Below the pieces are notes generated by a model, which was not told the DNA's origin, did not search any database, and saw only the letters and a list, made by a program, of their open reading frames with translations. Made by a program: the position numbers and the translations under genes. A stretch of DNA of 64,000 bases from Mayamaea pseudoterrestris (lineage: Eukaryota; Bacillariophyta; Bacillariophyceae; Sellaphorales; Sellaphoraceae): positions 992,001 to 1,056,000 of the forward strand of contig BROI01000003.1 in assembly GCA_027923505.1 (NCBI GenBank), in the 5' to 3' direction. This document shows, one piece after another, positions 9,216 through 19,833 of the stretch. Position 1 is the stretch's first letter. Every line of letters starts with the position of its first letter.

Positions 9216-11904
9216 CTACGATATAGCGCAGTAGTCTTCACAGTTGCACTTTACATCCGCTTGCGGTGCAACCGAAACATCATTCTCATCCTCATGGAAG
9301 ACATCTTTACTGTACGCCGCCAATATCTTGGTGATAGTCGTAAACGCCGGCCGCAGACTTGGGTTCTCGTCCCAGCACTCCTTCAAAAGGTTTTGTAACC
9401 GAGCGTCAAGCTCGCGGGGAACAATTGGACGGTCACCGACTTCGGCCGCTCGCTTGACAGCTTGCATACCAGGAAGTTGCGGCCAAGGCGGTCGACCAAC
9501 AAATAAGTAAAACAAAATCATCGCGTAAGAATAGATATCAACCGTCTCGTTGTAGTCCTTGTGCAGAAATACTTCCGGCGCTGATATTTAAAGACAAATA
9601 ATTTGCTGTCAGAGAGGAAAGTTTGTGACGTGTATGAATAATATGCATATGCTACTTACCCATGAATCGATAGCTGCCAGTCTCGCCCGTCATGGTAAAT
9701 CGATCTGTTTCCTTCTTGTTGGGATCGGGACGAACCTTGCTCAAACCAAAATCGGAAATCTTAAGCATGCCTATGCATTCGGCGAGAAACAGAATGAGAA
9801 AAAGTGAAGCGCAAACAAGTTTTAACCAATCAATCATCGTTTCGCACCTGAATGATCAATGAGCAAGTTGGCGGGTTTTAAATCCCTGTGTATGATGGGA
9901 GGACGGCACGAATGGAGATAGGTCATTCCTTGAGCAAGCTGCCGTGCGTATACAATGGCTGTGCGATGCCTCATTTTGCTGCCTTGGATAATGTGCGCCT
10001 TAAATATATCCAGCAGCGAGCACTTCATGAGCTCAGAAATAAGGCACTCATAATTTTCCGTAGTCGAGTATGCCAACAGGAGCACAATGTGCGGGTGACG
10101 CAAGCCCTTCAAGACGGAAATTTCCTGGCGAAAGTCGGCCAGCGCAATTACCTTGGCTTCCTGGTCAAGCTCTGCTTCGTCAATCTCTTTGATGGCATCG
10201 TCCACGTCCTTGCCATCATTCAAAGCTTTTGACATGCGCTTAATGACCCAATCTCGTCGAATCTTTGCCGTCTTGATAATCTTGGCCGCCACAAGTGTCC
10301 CTCGCCATCGACACTTGTAGATTTCACCAAACGCGCCACTGCCAATTTTGTCAATCATTTCCAGCTCGTCAAACTGTACCTGCATATTATCCTGTTGTCG
10401 CCGACTGGAGGCATCCAAAAAGTCTGGCGACGACTGCTCCTGCTGCTGAATCATAGACGCTGACATTGCCGATCCAACGTGAGCCCCATACTTTTCCAAA
10501 ACATGCTGACACTCATCGTGTCGATTCTGAATGGCATCGTCCAACGGCGTTCGATGCCAGCGATCTTCAACATTTACATCTGCGCCAGCCTCGCACAGGG
10601 CATTGACAATGGCAACGTGTCCTTCACCTGCCGCCAAGTGCAAAGCCGTCCGACTATTGTAGTCTCCCTTGTTAATGTCAAAGACTGGAGCAGCAGCCTG
10701 ACCATTGGCGACAGGAGTAGTATTGATGGCTGCTGCAACAGCCGCTTTTCGATCAGCCACTGCCTTTGCTTCCTTGGCCGTTGCATCCAAAATCATGGTG
10801 ACTTCATCCAAGTCCCCATCCGCCGCCGCCTTGATAAAATTGACCAATCGATTGCCACTTCCCGTCGAAGCTCCCTTGTTGCGCAAATACAGGGCCACTT
10901 GTTGATGCCGATGTCGGTGCGCATCATCCAATGGACTGCCACCCCATCGGTCACTTCTATTCAAACGCGCCTGGCATTCCTCAATCAAGAATTTGCAAAC
11001 ATGCAAGTGCCCCTCACTCGCTGCAACATGCATGGCGGTGCGCCGATCGTAATCGCGAAAGTCAACATTGGTTTTCTTGTCGGCGAGCAATAAGCGCATG
11101 GCGCTGACATCGCCACGAGCGGCAGCTTGGAGCAAGTTGCAGCCAGCGGCGAATTGTTCTGGTGGCTGTTTATAGGGTGTGAGCGTTAAACAACAGTGGA
11201 AGTAAATAAAGACTGAGAGTTTCATTCTCGCAAAGCATGCAGCCCAAAACGCAACAAAGTCTACCATTTCTGCTTACCATCTCCAAGTCTTGTCGATTGG
11301 CAAGAATGCCTGCACCCGCCCAATTATGTTCCGTATTGCTGAGCTGACTGCACTGCAAAACGTCCGTCTCAACGCTGTTGTTAACGCTTCGTCCATTCGC
11401 CGTTGGCATAGATTGACTCATAATGGCGGCAGCGTGACTACTGCTGCTCGTAGTATGATGATGGTAGTGCTGTCCAGCATGCAGGACTCGCTGAATCAAT
11501 CCTCGACTTCGCGATGTACTCTTTTCCGTCCGCGGCACGCCAACGCTTCCAGCTGGCGGACCTGGAATAACGTCTTCATTACTTCCCACTGGAAACAAGT
11601 CTTCGTCATCATCCTCAATCGCAATGACAACTCCCTTCTTAGTAAGCTTGGTTGGACTATTACTAGAGGTTGATAACGTATGATTGTAATTACTGCTTGC
11701 ATTCGCACCATGATTCATGCGCTGTCCTCCACTCCCCTTGCGCGACAAACCGGCTGGCGGCGGCGGTGGCAGCGACGGTGAAACTCCCATATTGGCAAAT
11801 CCGTATTCAAGTAGATTAGGAGACGTGTGATTTCTGTTGGACATTGTCAATGGTCGATTGCTATTGTGCATATCATTCTTCTTGTCGGCCATGGTGCTCG
11901 TCAT
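9216..11904 (-). CDS. Ankyrin-repeat protein kinase of the TKL (Raf/ILK-like) group, four exons
   Basis: Exons are 11904-11278, 11165-9848, 9770-9660 and 9580-9216. Three GT-AG introns keep one frame of 806 residues. The first about 210 residues are low-complexity (Ser, Asn, His runs, PPPPP) and probably disordered. Ankyrin repeats follow (RTAMHVAASEGHLHVCKFL, RTALHLAAGEGHVAIVNAL and degenerate units). The kinase domain has GSGAFGEIYKCRWRG, the lysine in VAAKIIK, HRDLKPANLL, SDFGLSK, and GSYRFMAPE after splicing. The GT.xYRxMAPE activation segment and the domain order match plant and protist TKL kinases of the ankyrin/Raf-like MAPKKK type. A helical insertion of about 35 residues follows the VAAK lysine. 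The substrate is unknown; cytosolic signalling is expected. Confidence 0.85.
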
Positions 11905-12220
11905 GTTTATTTTGCTGGATCAGCGGTGATGGCTGAGTGGTGCCTTTGCTTATAAATGCAGACTATTGTCAAACTGCTATTACAAATAACAATAGCAGCA
12001 GCAGGAGAGGGCAGCAGGATATACTTATACGCTGTCAGGTCGACGAGAGAAGGGACGAATCTTGTGTAAATGCGTGATGGTCGTCGTCAACTTCAGCGTC
12101 TTGAAAAGACATGGATGTTTATCGCATGGCGACTCATGCTCTGGAGGCCGAGCTACTGGGTACAAATCATGACTAGCAGTAGGCTATGAAAAATGCAATC
12201 TATAGATACTCTGTCGAATC
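11905..12220. other. Intergenic region
   Basis: This is the upstream region of the ankyrin kinase and the 3' side of the hydrolase gene. I see only a short CAG/CAA-rich patch near 11990-12010 and no gene. Confidence 0.5.
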
Positions 12221-13750
12221 CTACGTGTGCTGCCGCATACGTGCCAGCCATGCAATCGTAGCTCGTTCAATGTCAGCAGCCGTGTCGAAGGGACTCCTCT
12301 TGCCAACCTGACCTGTCGCTCGGGCTAGCCAGGTAGGCGTGAGCATTGCCACATCTGAAAACTCCATGTGATGCGAATCATCGACAACTTGAAAGTTAGA
12401 CGTTCCTTTAGGTCGACCAAGGCGTCCTTGACGGTAAAGCTCTTCAACAATCTTTGACTCGCCCCAATTCTTGTCCTGCCACTCCTTCGAGTACATTACT
12501 AGCAGGTCGTGCGGGTTAGTGCTACCTTTGCAATCAGTTTTAGTAGCTTTCCCGTATCCTCCAGTTCCTCCAGTGTACTTTTGTGTTAAGTCCATCATGA
12601 CGCTGTCGGAAAACAGGGATTTACGAGCATCATCCGTCATCCAGTCTACAGCCGGCTCGTGAGCAACCACACCACGGACAATATTAGGTCGCCTCGTCGC
12701 AGCAACTAGGGCGGTCGCTCCGCCAAATGAATGACCCATGAAAACAACATTGCTCTTGTCAAGCCGATCGCGCACAGATAGTCCAGCTTTGACAAGATCA
12801 ACATTATCGCGCGCGTCCAAAGCAAGAAACGCTTCCACCGCGGCAAGAAACTCTCGAGCTCGATAATCTGCTTGACCGCGTCTCCTTCTTACATAAGTAC
12901 TGTAGTCTTGACTTGACCATAGCTTGGCGACATTGTGGTCATAAAGGCGAACGGAACCGTCATGCAGCATCATCGCCGGAGCGCTTCCGTCAGAGTGGTT
13001 GATGGATAAAACCAAATAGCCTTGTGAAGCAAGACTCATCGTCTGATAGGTGTACATTTCACTGCTTCCACCTAGACCATGAGAATAGATAATGACTGGC
13101 AGTTTGGTCGAGTCACCAGTCAGCAGCGCGGCGTTCTTCCTGATGGGCACTCGAATTAGCCGCCAGTAATGAAGAAACCAGCCGCATTTTTTCAGCATCG
13201 ATGGGGCACCAAAAACCATAGTTTGTAAGCAATATACCTTCGCCAAGGCTGGATTCAAGTAGGGTATTCCACCATTTGATTCATCCATCGTCGGATACAG
13301 CAAGCGAACGGATACGTGACTCGGAATGGCATCCTCACCTCCGCTATTGCACGGATCACCAGCTTTGACAGGTAGAAAAAGATCAGCAACACCAACTCGG
13401 TACGGACCATGTATTGCTGGAAGTTTTAATGGAGGAAACAGCACGCAAAGCAATGCTGCCAACGCAATCAAGAGCATGCTGAGACTCATTATCAGCACCG
13501 TTGACCATCGGTGCTCGACTGACGGCACATATCGCAACGCTTGAAGCACAAGCAACGGAACCATCGGAAAGGTGAGAGGCCACCGGTTTGTCGGTCCAGC
13601 TGTAAGCATTGCCAAAACATATGGTATCGGAAAGACGATTGCGTGATAGAAATGGTCGACGGAAGAAATGCTTGTGACAAGGAGGAGACTCAAGCTTACA
13701 GCATCAAGAATGATGCGACTTGGAATGCAGCAAGATTCATTAAGCAACAT
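12221..13750 (-). CDS. Platelet-activating-factor acetylhydrolase-like alpha/beta hydrolase with N-terminal membrane helices
   Basis: This is a 509-residue protein counted from the ATG at 13750; the frame is open upstream, but only to a non-ATG codon. The first about 115 residues hold four hydrophobic helices, so the enzyme is membrane-anchored. The hydrolase domain begins near VGVADLFLP and has the PAF-AH pattern: RLLYPTMDE, then LPVIIYSHGLGGSSEMY (oxyanion region), the nucleophile serine in GHSFGGATAL, an acid in the EPAVDW region, and the histidine in DDSHHMEFSD. PAF-AH enzymes release short or oxidised acyl chains from phospholipids. The membrane helices fused ahead of the domain are uncommon for secreted animal enzymes but occur in protist relatives. 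The family is fairly sure; the substrate is not. Confidence 0.75.
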   Translation of the reverse strand: MLLNESCCIPSRIILDAVSLSLLLVTSISSVDHFYHAIVFPIPYVLAMLTAGPTNRWPLTFPMVPLLVLQALRYVPSVEHRWSTVLIMSLSMLLIALAALLCVLFPPLKLPAIHGPYRVGVADLFLPVKAGDPCNSGGEDAIPSHVSVRLLYPTMDESNGGIPYLNPALAKVYCLQTMVFGAPSMLKKCGWFLHYWRLIRVPIRKNAALLTGDSTKLPVIIYSHGLGGSSEMYTYQTMSLASQGYLVLSINHSDGSAPAMMLHDGSVRLYDHNVAKLWSSQDYSTYVRRRRGQADYRAREFLAAVEAFLALDARDNVDLVKAGLSVRDRLDKSNVVFMGHSFGGATALVAATRRPNIVRGVVAHEPAVDWMTDDARKSLFSDSVMMDLTQKYTGGTGGYGKATKTDCKGSTNPHDLLVMYSKEWQDKNWGESKIVEELYRQGRLGRPKGTSNFQVVDDSHHMEFSDVAMLTPTWLARATGQVGKRSPFDTAADIERATIAWLARMRQHT

Positions 13751-14241
13751 TTTCGTTGAAAATCGGTTGAGTGATCTGCTTAAAGCCAAGATTACAAAGA
13801 AGAGTATCAGTGGTCGTATGACAACAAATGTAATATCGCTCTGATGACAGTGTGGTTTCTAGTTTGTTCGCCCATGGTCGTCGGGAGTTGCCGACGTGGT
13901 TCGAAAGAATTCAAGCGGAACGATTCTATTCGTGAAAAGATTGTGTAAAGATGGTTTTCAATCTTGCTTTATTTACATTGTCCTTTGTGGAAGGAAACGA
14001 TGCGTGCGCAATTTATCCTCCACTCCTTCCATGTCTACCGGTATACACATATCAAGAGTACAGTACCAGTAGATAGGTATACCCATTGCAATTAAATGGT
14101 ATATGCTTGGTTCTTAGTGCTGGACGCGACAATGATATCCGCTGACAATGCCTGCCTTTCACCAGCCATGTCATATCGCGGAGCGCGACTATGTACAGTC
14201 ATACAACCGGATTAATAGTTGATAGACAAAGCCATCAATGC
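13751..14241. other. Intergenic region with TACCGGTA palindrome
   Basis: The 491 bp between the hydrolase start and the 3' end of the RING protein gene contain no convincing frame. A TACCGGTA lies at 14036-14043, followed within about 35 bp by further GTAC/GGTATAC palindromic words. Confidence 0.5.
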
Positions 14242-17145
14242 TTAAAACTCTGCGCATTGAACAACTGATTGCTGACTCTCAGTGCGAGTTTCGGGCTCCT
14301 TCAAATCACATTCACTTGTCAAGTCATTTGCCGCAACCGGCTGGTCCACACAAGCAAAGCTCCTTGACTGGTTTAAGGACACATCGGCACTTGATCCCGG
14401 CAGTACAACAGTCAAATCACTAGAAGCGTCACTGAGTTCTTCTGGGCAAGTCGTCACAGCAGCAGACCCTGATTGCATCATGTCGACAGCTGAGTTAGCA
14501 ACATCGAAATTGTGACCGGAGTCGCCAGACTGGTCTGTTTGTAGAGGCTCTTCGAAGACAAAGCCTTTCATCGGTGAAACCCCCGCTTGACCAACAGTTT
14601 CATTACTTGGTTGTCGAGGCTGCGGTCGCATTTCGGATCCGTAAAAGCGGAAAAAATAGTTTCCAACAGATGCCAGCTTGCCATGAGCAACTTGAGAAAT
14701 TAGTTCAGCTGAAATATTAAGCGCTTTCCCAGCATCAACCAAGGATTGATACTTTGTAAGGACGGTCCCTGTTTCCAAACACAGCCTTTCCACTGGTTTT
14801 GAGCCTCCCGCAACACCACCTGATGCAGGTAGGATGTTTGAGCCCACGTAACGAAAGTAGAAGTCACCAACACGAGCACCACGGTAGACGCGACTAAGAG
14901 AGTTGCTGTCAAGCCCGAACGCGTCGCATGCGGCCTTAGACGATGGATATGTTGCTGCGACTGTATCCGTGAGTAAACAAACCCTTTCGACAGGCTTCGA
15001 CTGCACTTTCGGTTTCTTGGGTTGAGGTAATTGCTTGGCAGTCTTTGGCGTCGGCGTACCCAATTTCAACGTTAGCCCATCCACAGGCATCGACCGAACA
15101 ATTCGCGTATTCAGATGATTAATTGGCGTCGGCATACTCACACCTGCCGTTGACACATTGGCAGGCATACATTCCGATTGACTTGATTGCGAGGCAGTAT
15201 TTACTGTTACCATGTCACCAACTAAGGTTGGCTCAGCAGTTTGTGCACCAGCGGTGAAATGTGGCGGAAGGCGCTTCGATCCTTTAAAGCGAAAAAAGTA
15301 ATCGCCAGCTGAAATTCCTTGACCTCGAGCAACACGACGAATATCATTAATCTTCAATCTAGTAGATCTAGCAGCTTGTGTTAATGAGTCGTAACGACCC
15401 AACACTTCTCCAGTTGCGAGACTCAGCATTTCAACAGGACGAGGGAAACCATTCGGTACAAACGTCAAATCTTCTTCGAGCATATCAATTTGCGCATCGC
15501 CGGTGGGGACACTTGAACTATTGTAGCGAAAGAAGAAACCGCCAGTTGAATTGACTTTTGCTTGGAGAACGTCATATATTTTGCTTCGAGATATCTTGAG
15601 TTGCCTTGCGGCATCGGAGATGGATCCGTAGCCATCAATTACATCGCCGGTCTTTATACAAAGTCTTTCAATGGATCTTGCGCCTGCTGGATGCAGGTTG
15701 CGGCTAGCCGATGCTGTACTTTCACCCTTCACTTCAGAAACTTTATAGACCTTTCCATCGTGGAAGTCCCATGAGTACCCCGCAACTACCTTGCTTACTT
15801 TCGTGGCTGCCATGCAAGCATCTACAATCAGTCGTGCAGTAATGTCAAGCGATAAGACTCGCGTAGCCATACTAGCCGACGGAAACGTGTTTGTTATGCC
15901 AGTCGATAAATCTGTGCATGCAACATCACGAAAAGCTTCCGGCAGGGTCTTTCGGTTATACAAATGGGGTCTGCTGCTAATAGGAAATTTGCACGCCGGA
16001 CAGAAAAAGCTCTTTTGACACTGCTCCATGACGCATGTCCGGCAGAAGGTATGACAACACACGAGACTCCTGGGCGATTCCATAACGTCTCGTTTGCAAA
16101 AGGGGCAGGAATCTCCAAGCTTGCCCACCGAAACTGCGGAGACTTCGGATGGAACTGGAGACCCGGCATCCCTATTCGAATTAGCGCGCGAAGCTAACGG
16201 TGCAACAACCTTCTTTCGTGAGCGTGTTGATGCCGAACGCTTCCTTGGAGCGATGGTTGCAGCTGGCAATGACACAGAAGTGGTCTTTTGTTTCTTGGTG
16301 TTTGCGGTAGTCGTTTTTGCCGGCAGGGCTCGCTTCATTGATCCGTCCGCCGACGCGCTTCGCTTCCGCTTTACAGTAGCATTGCTGTCGACGCGCGGCT
16401 TGCCCTTTGCCTCGTGCTGCGCCTTTTGATTCTTTTCTGCTTTGCTCGAGTCTGCGTTGCCCAGCAGTTTGACATCTGTCAATGCCAAATTGACGTCAAT
16501 TTTGTCGCCATCGTCAAACAGAATTTTCATCTTGCCCTTTGTATTGACAACGCCAGTCACAACCGTTCCATCGTAGAATTTTCCTCCGTCACTGTCGTGA
16601 AAAAAGACTGCAATGCGAGTACCAGCTGTGATTCTAGTCATATCTAGCTCTTTCCCGTGAACGTAGCTTCCATCGTCCGAAGACGTCCTGACGCTCTCTT
16701 CGTCATCGTCAAGCAATCGAAACTTTTCCTCAAACAAGCACTCCCAAGTTTCCCCCTTGGTGTCATACTTGATGAGGTACTCATTGGCTTTTCCAAGCTC
16801 AATCTTTTGAACAGTCCCAGCAAACCATTCAGCGTATGGCGTCCAGTAAATCTCGACCCGAGTGCCAACCTTGACACGAGCGAGGAGTAATCGTTGCTCC
16901 TCCTGTTCCTTCGCTTCGGCCGTCCCAGCTGGATAAAGAACCCTATATATTTTGGTTGACAACACGATCCAGTCTCGATATCCATTGTCGTAGAGGATTC
17001 GCCACTGCTTCCCATCGTCGCGATTGTTCACCAACGTGCCTTTGACGTACTCTTGTTGCTCGGGCCACCACACCTCCAGCCGAGTTTTACCCGATTCAAA
17101 CATGGGCCCCTTTCGCTCCTTACGTTCGTCCACGGATCGACTCAT
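14242..17145 (-). CDS. Tudor-like/RING protein with four NUMOD1-like repeats
   Basis: This is a 967-residue, intronless protein. Three Tudor-like beta barrels occupy about residues 20-72, 92-146 and 172-228, each with a Y/F-D-x-G-T or W-F-A-G-T turn and an acidic end. A basic Lys/Ser/Ala-rich linker (about 235-330) looks like a nuclear localisation and DNA-contact region. A C3HC4 RING finger lies at 347-386 (CPFC, CCHTFCRTC, CPAC). Four repeats of about 50 residues follow, at about 491-541, 570-623, 718-770 and 784-838. Each has the pattern VE.LCL.TG.V...Y.S...AA..L.IS...I..V..G, then a GxYFFRY/F ending. This matches the NUMOD1 modular DNA-binding motif (strand, turn, helix-turn-helix). I infer a nuclear, chromatin-associated E3 ubiquitin ligase. 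The domain calls are by eye; the repeat family is the least certain part. Confidence 0.75.
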   Translation of the reverse strand: MSRSVDERKERKGPMFESGKTRLEVWWPEQQEYVKGTLVNNRDDGKQWRILYDNGYRDWIVLSTKIYRVLYPAGTAEAKEQEEQRLLLARVKVGTRVEIYWTPYAEWFAGTVQKIELGKANEYLIKYDTKGETWECLFEEKFRLLDDDEESVRTSSDDGSYVHGKELDMTRITAGTRIAVFFHDSDGGKFYDGTVVTGVVNTKGKMKILFDDGDKIDVNLALTDVKLLGNADSSKAEKNQKAQHEAKGKPRVDSNATVKRKRSASADGSMKRALPAKTTTANTKKQKTTSVSLPAATIAPRKRSASTRSRKKVVAPLASRANSNRDAGSPVPSEVSAVSVGKLGDSCPFCKRDVMESPRSLVCCHTFCRTCVMEQCQKSFFCPACKFPISSRPHLYNRKTLPEAFRDVACTDLSTGITNTFPSASMATRVLSLDITARLIVDACMAATKVSKVVAGYSWDFHDGKVYKVSEVKGESTASASRNLHPAGARSIERLCIKTGDVIDGYGSISDAARQLKISRSKIYDVLQAKVNSTGGFFFRYNSSSVPTGDAQIDMLEEDLTFVPNGFPRPVEMLSLATGEVLGRYDSLTQAARSTRLKINDIRRVARGQGISAGDYFFRFKGSKRLPPHFTAGAQTAEPTLVGDMVTVNTASQSSQSECMPANVSTAGVSMPTPINHLNTRIVRSMPVDGLTLKLGTPTPKTAKQLPQPKKPKVQSKPVERVCLLTDTVAATYPSSKAACDAFGLDSNSLSRVYRGARVGDFYFRYVGSNILPASGGVAGGSKPVERLCLETGTVLTKYQSLVDAGKALNISAELISQVAHGKLASVGNYFFRFYGSEMRPQPRQPSNETVGQAGVSPMKGFVFEEPLQTDQSGDSGHNFDVANSAVDMMQSGSAAVTTCPEELSDASSDLTVVLPGSSADVSLNQSRSFACVDQPVAANDLTSECDLKEPETRTESQQSVVQCAEF

Positions 17146-17462
17146 TTGATGTTACAACGAGAGTTGATCTAGCAAAACGAGGAATTGTAGGCAAGAGCCG
17201 ATCAAAACCCACGCGATGGAAGAGGGCTCGCATTTCCTCGTGCTCGTCAAGGCGTCACGCTCGTGGTTGTCCGGCGCACTCACATGCATTCGATGGTACG
17301 CTTTGAATTATGCCAAATCATTTTGAGAGTCGCTGTGGAGTAGTTTTGGTGCCCGTACGACTTCACGAGGGGCGGCACGAAAGTCCGTTTCCATCACTCC
17401 ATCAGTTGAGGTATTCACGTCGACAACTATATACTTTTGTTACCGGTACGCTTGTATGAACA
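17146..17462. other. Shared upstream region of divergent genes
   Basis: The 317 bp between the RING protein start and the Vti1 start contain TACCGGTA at 17441-17448, 15 bp before the Vti1 ATG. No gene is seen. Confidence 0.5.
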
Positions 17463-18280
17463 ATGTCGACAACTTATGAAGACTATGAGCGAGTAAGTTG
17501 ACTTGAAGTGATGCCTTTAAAGAGATGAAATCGAAGTGTGGAAAGGTTGCGACGAGCGAGATAAATAGTGACAAGAAACACAAGAACAACACGATCACTA
17601 ACCAATCATTATCCACTTTCTTTTTATGATCAAAGGAGTACCACGGCATTCTCGCGCGCATTCGCAACTTTTTAGCGGGTGCACGAAATTATGCGACTCT
17701 ACAGGAAGCTCAGAGCATGTTGAACGAAGCCAAACGTTGCGCGACGGCCATGCAAGGCCTTGCCGAGGTGGAAGGGAACTCGCTACGCGTCCAGGAAAGC
17801 AGAAATTTGCTGCAGCGAGATATTGGTCCCTTGTCAAGAGAGGTACAGCGGCAGTTGAATGAGTGTCAATCTCAGGAGCTCATGGGAGGAACGACCGTGT
17901 CATTAAGCGGTGGTGGAGGAGGCTACCAGCCGCCTGATTTGGAATCAAATTACACGGACATGGATAGCTTGATTCGGTCCAGTGAAGATTTGCTACGGGA
18001 ATCCCATTCCATAATGTATGAGACGGAGCATATTGGAAATACGACTCTTTTGCAAATGGGCCGACAGCGCGAGCAATTGGAGAATACAAATCGTCACCTG
18101 CAAGCTGTGCGCCAGGTGGCCGAGCAAGCGAAGAATATCTTGACAGGCCTTGGTCGTCGAGCTTTGAAAAACAAAATCGCTTTGTACTGCATGATTGCGC
18201 TATTGGCATGGGCGAACCTCTATGTACTGCACTTAATCTACAAGAAGCACCACAAAGGGAGCAGTGGCGGCAATCATTAA
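17463..18280 (+). CDS. VTI1: Vti1-family Qb-SNARE (two exons)
   Basis: Exon 1 is 17463-17492 and codes for MSTTYEDYER. Exon 2 is 17636-18280 and starts EYHGILARIRNFL. The 143-bp intron has GTAAGT at its start and CAAAG at its end, is phase 0, and rebuilds the YERQY-like N-terminus typical of plant and animal Vti1. The product is 224 residues: an N-terminal helical bundle, a glycine-rich linker near residues 95-100, and a Qb SNARE helix (SLIRSSEDLLRES... ETEHIGNTTL..MGRQREQLENT). A C-terminal membrane anchor follows (IALYCMIALLAWANLYVLHLI) with a short basic tail. Vti1 works in trans-Golgi to endosome/vacuole fusion. Without the tiny first exon the protein would lack its conserved start, so this model is preferred over a start at 17626 or 17717. 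Confidence 0.85.
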
Positions 18281-18406
18281 TCATGCCACTTGCTTTGCCT
18301 CTACGGCAACGCCGGGTATTTTAAGTTGCATAGGATTATCAAGACATTCTTATATTTTTCACAGAAGCATGCTACCTTTTTGTGCATCGAGTAGACTACC
18401 AGGTCT

Positions 18407-18427
18407 TGTACAGTACTGTACTGTACA
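18407..18427. promoter_or_regulatory. 21-bp perfect palindrome upstream of tRNA methyltransferase gene
   Basis: TGTACAGTAC, one central T, then GTACTGTACA: 10-bp arms with no mismatch, 137 bp upstream of the next ATG. It could be a binding site for a dimeric factor. Nothing in the sequence names the factor. Confidence 0.35.
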
Positions 18428-18563
18428 TAGCTCGGACTGTCGCAATGGAAACCTGTGCGATGCGCATTGTGCCATCCATCTCGCGCGACGCTTTCCGACG
18501 CAACGATCGATAGTCAAAGCTCATGCAATCTTCGCCGCAAATGCTTTCATTTAACTTGACACA

Positions 18564-19727
18564 ATGGATCAGTCTCGTGTAAAATTGGAGAAGGTCTATG
18601 AGCAGCTAAAGCCGTATACTCCCGAATATGCTTTGCGCATCTCTCCTTGCATTTCCGACAAAGAAACACTGGCCTATCGCTGCAAATGTTCGTTCCAAAT
18701 GGTTAGAAACAATGACGGACGTTTTGATTTCGCTGTTCGAAAACAGGGAATACCTGTGATCATTGATGATTTTCCTGTGGCAAATGAGCGCATCCAACGA
18801 GTCATGAAAGGTTTCATCTCAATGCTTAACGACGACGCTACAATCGACACAGTCTTTCGAAATAACCTCTCGAGCATTACATTCTCAAGTTCTTGGAGTA
18901 ACGAAGGAGATTGCGTAGTGGCCTGTAACTACGACAGTTTGATACTAGATCCCACCCAATGGAAACAACAAGCTTTAAAAGTGTGTCATGAGCTTGGTCT
19001 GTCACATTTACTTTGTCGCTCACGAAAATGTGTCTTGTCAGCCTTTGATCACGACGCAATTCTGCGAGACCGAATTTTCATTCAAGTTGCTGGCGATAAC
19101 GACGACGAGTGGAAAGTCTTGTTCGGCGATGCTGGTCATATCGGTCGAGGAATCCCCGTGGACTACGAAAAGCCAGAGTCTGCCTTTTACCATCCCAACG
19201 TTCGTGCAATGCTGAAAGCACTACAATGGCAACTTGAACGTATGTCGCGCATCAGTCGTCAGATTTCAACTCGCAAGCTAAGACTACTTGAGCTATACTG
19301 CGGATGTGGCGCCCATACAGTTGCGCTAGCCAAGTCTGGCATGTTCGAGTCAATTGTTGCCGTCGAGCTGGATCAGCGATTGGTGGAGAAGGCTAGACGA
19401 AATGTTCAACTGAATGAGCTCGAGAACATATCAATTGTGTCAAATGATGCAGCTCTTTGGGCTGAGAAAAACTCGAATGCCTTGTTTGACGTGATCCTCG
19501 TCGATCCTCCCAGGCAAGGCCTCGCAGAAAGCGTTTGTAAAATGGTCATTAATGCATCCACTTGTGACAACATGCTATACATTTCTTGTGGATACGAGGC
19601 GCTGGTACGTGACCTTCAGATATTGGCCACGGCTTTTGATGTTATCGACTGCACGATCGTGGATTTATTTCCGACCATGGAGGGTGTCGAGTCTTTAGTG
19701 CATTTACACCGACGCAAAACCATCTGA
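18564..19727 (+). CDS. tRNA (uracil-5-)-methyltransferase, TrmA/RumA family
   Basis: This 387-residue protein has the class I SAM-dependent m5U methyltransferase motifs in order: LLELYCGCGAHTVALA (SAM binding), VAVELDQRLVEKA, FDVILVDPPRQGL, and YISCGYEALVRDL with the nucleophilic cysteine. It ends in LFPTMEGVESLVHL, where the glutamate is the general base position. The N-terminal 220 residues match the THUMP-free TrmA type, not RumA: the TRAM domain and the cysteine iron-sulphur cluster of RumA are absent. The length fits bacterial TrmA (about 366). It likely makes m5U54 in the T-loop of tRNA. No targeting peptide is evident. Eukaryotes usually use a Trm2/TRMT2 architecture; the bacterial-size version here suggests a bacterial-type TrmA acquired by the lineage, which is inference. 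Confidence 0.82.
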   Translation: MDQSRVKLEKVYEQLKPYTPEYALRISPCISDKETLAYRCKCSFQMVRNNDGRFDFAVRKQGIPVIIDDFPVANERIQRVMKGFISMLNDDATIDTVFRNNLSSITFSSSWSNEGDCVVACNYDSLILDPTQWKQQALKVCHELGLSHLLCRSRKCVLSAFDHDAILRDRIFIQVAGDNDDEWKVLFGDAGHIGRGIPVDYEKPESAFYHPNVRAMLKALQWQLERMSRISRQISTRKLRLLELYCGCGAHTVALAKSGMFESIVAVELDQRLVEKARRNVQLNELENISIVSNDAALWAEKNSNALFDVILVDPPRQGLAESVCKMVINASTCDNMLYISCGYEALVRDLQILATAFDVIDCTIVDLFPTMEGVESLVHLHRRKTI

Positions 19728-19833
19728 GTTGGTCCTTACATATTTGAGCTATCTAAGCGAATGATCGCATCGAGCGCGCATTACAAAGAACAGTTAGATA
19801 ATAATTTGTACAGGTCTGCGCAATCACTTAGAT

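Noticed and set aside
10479-11093. Plus-strand frame of 204 codons
   Set aside because: Antisense shadow of the ankyrin repeats and kinase start of the minus-strand gene.
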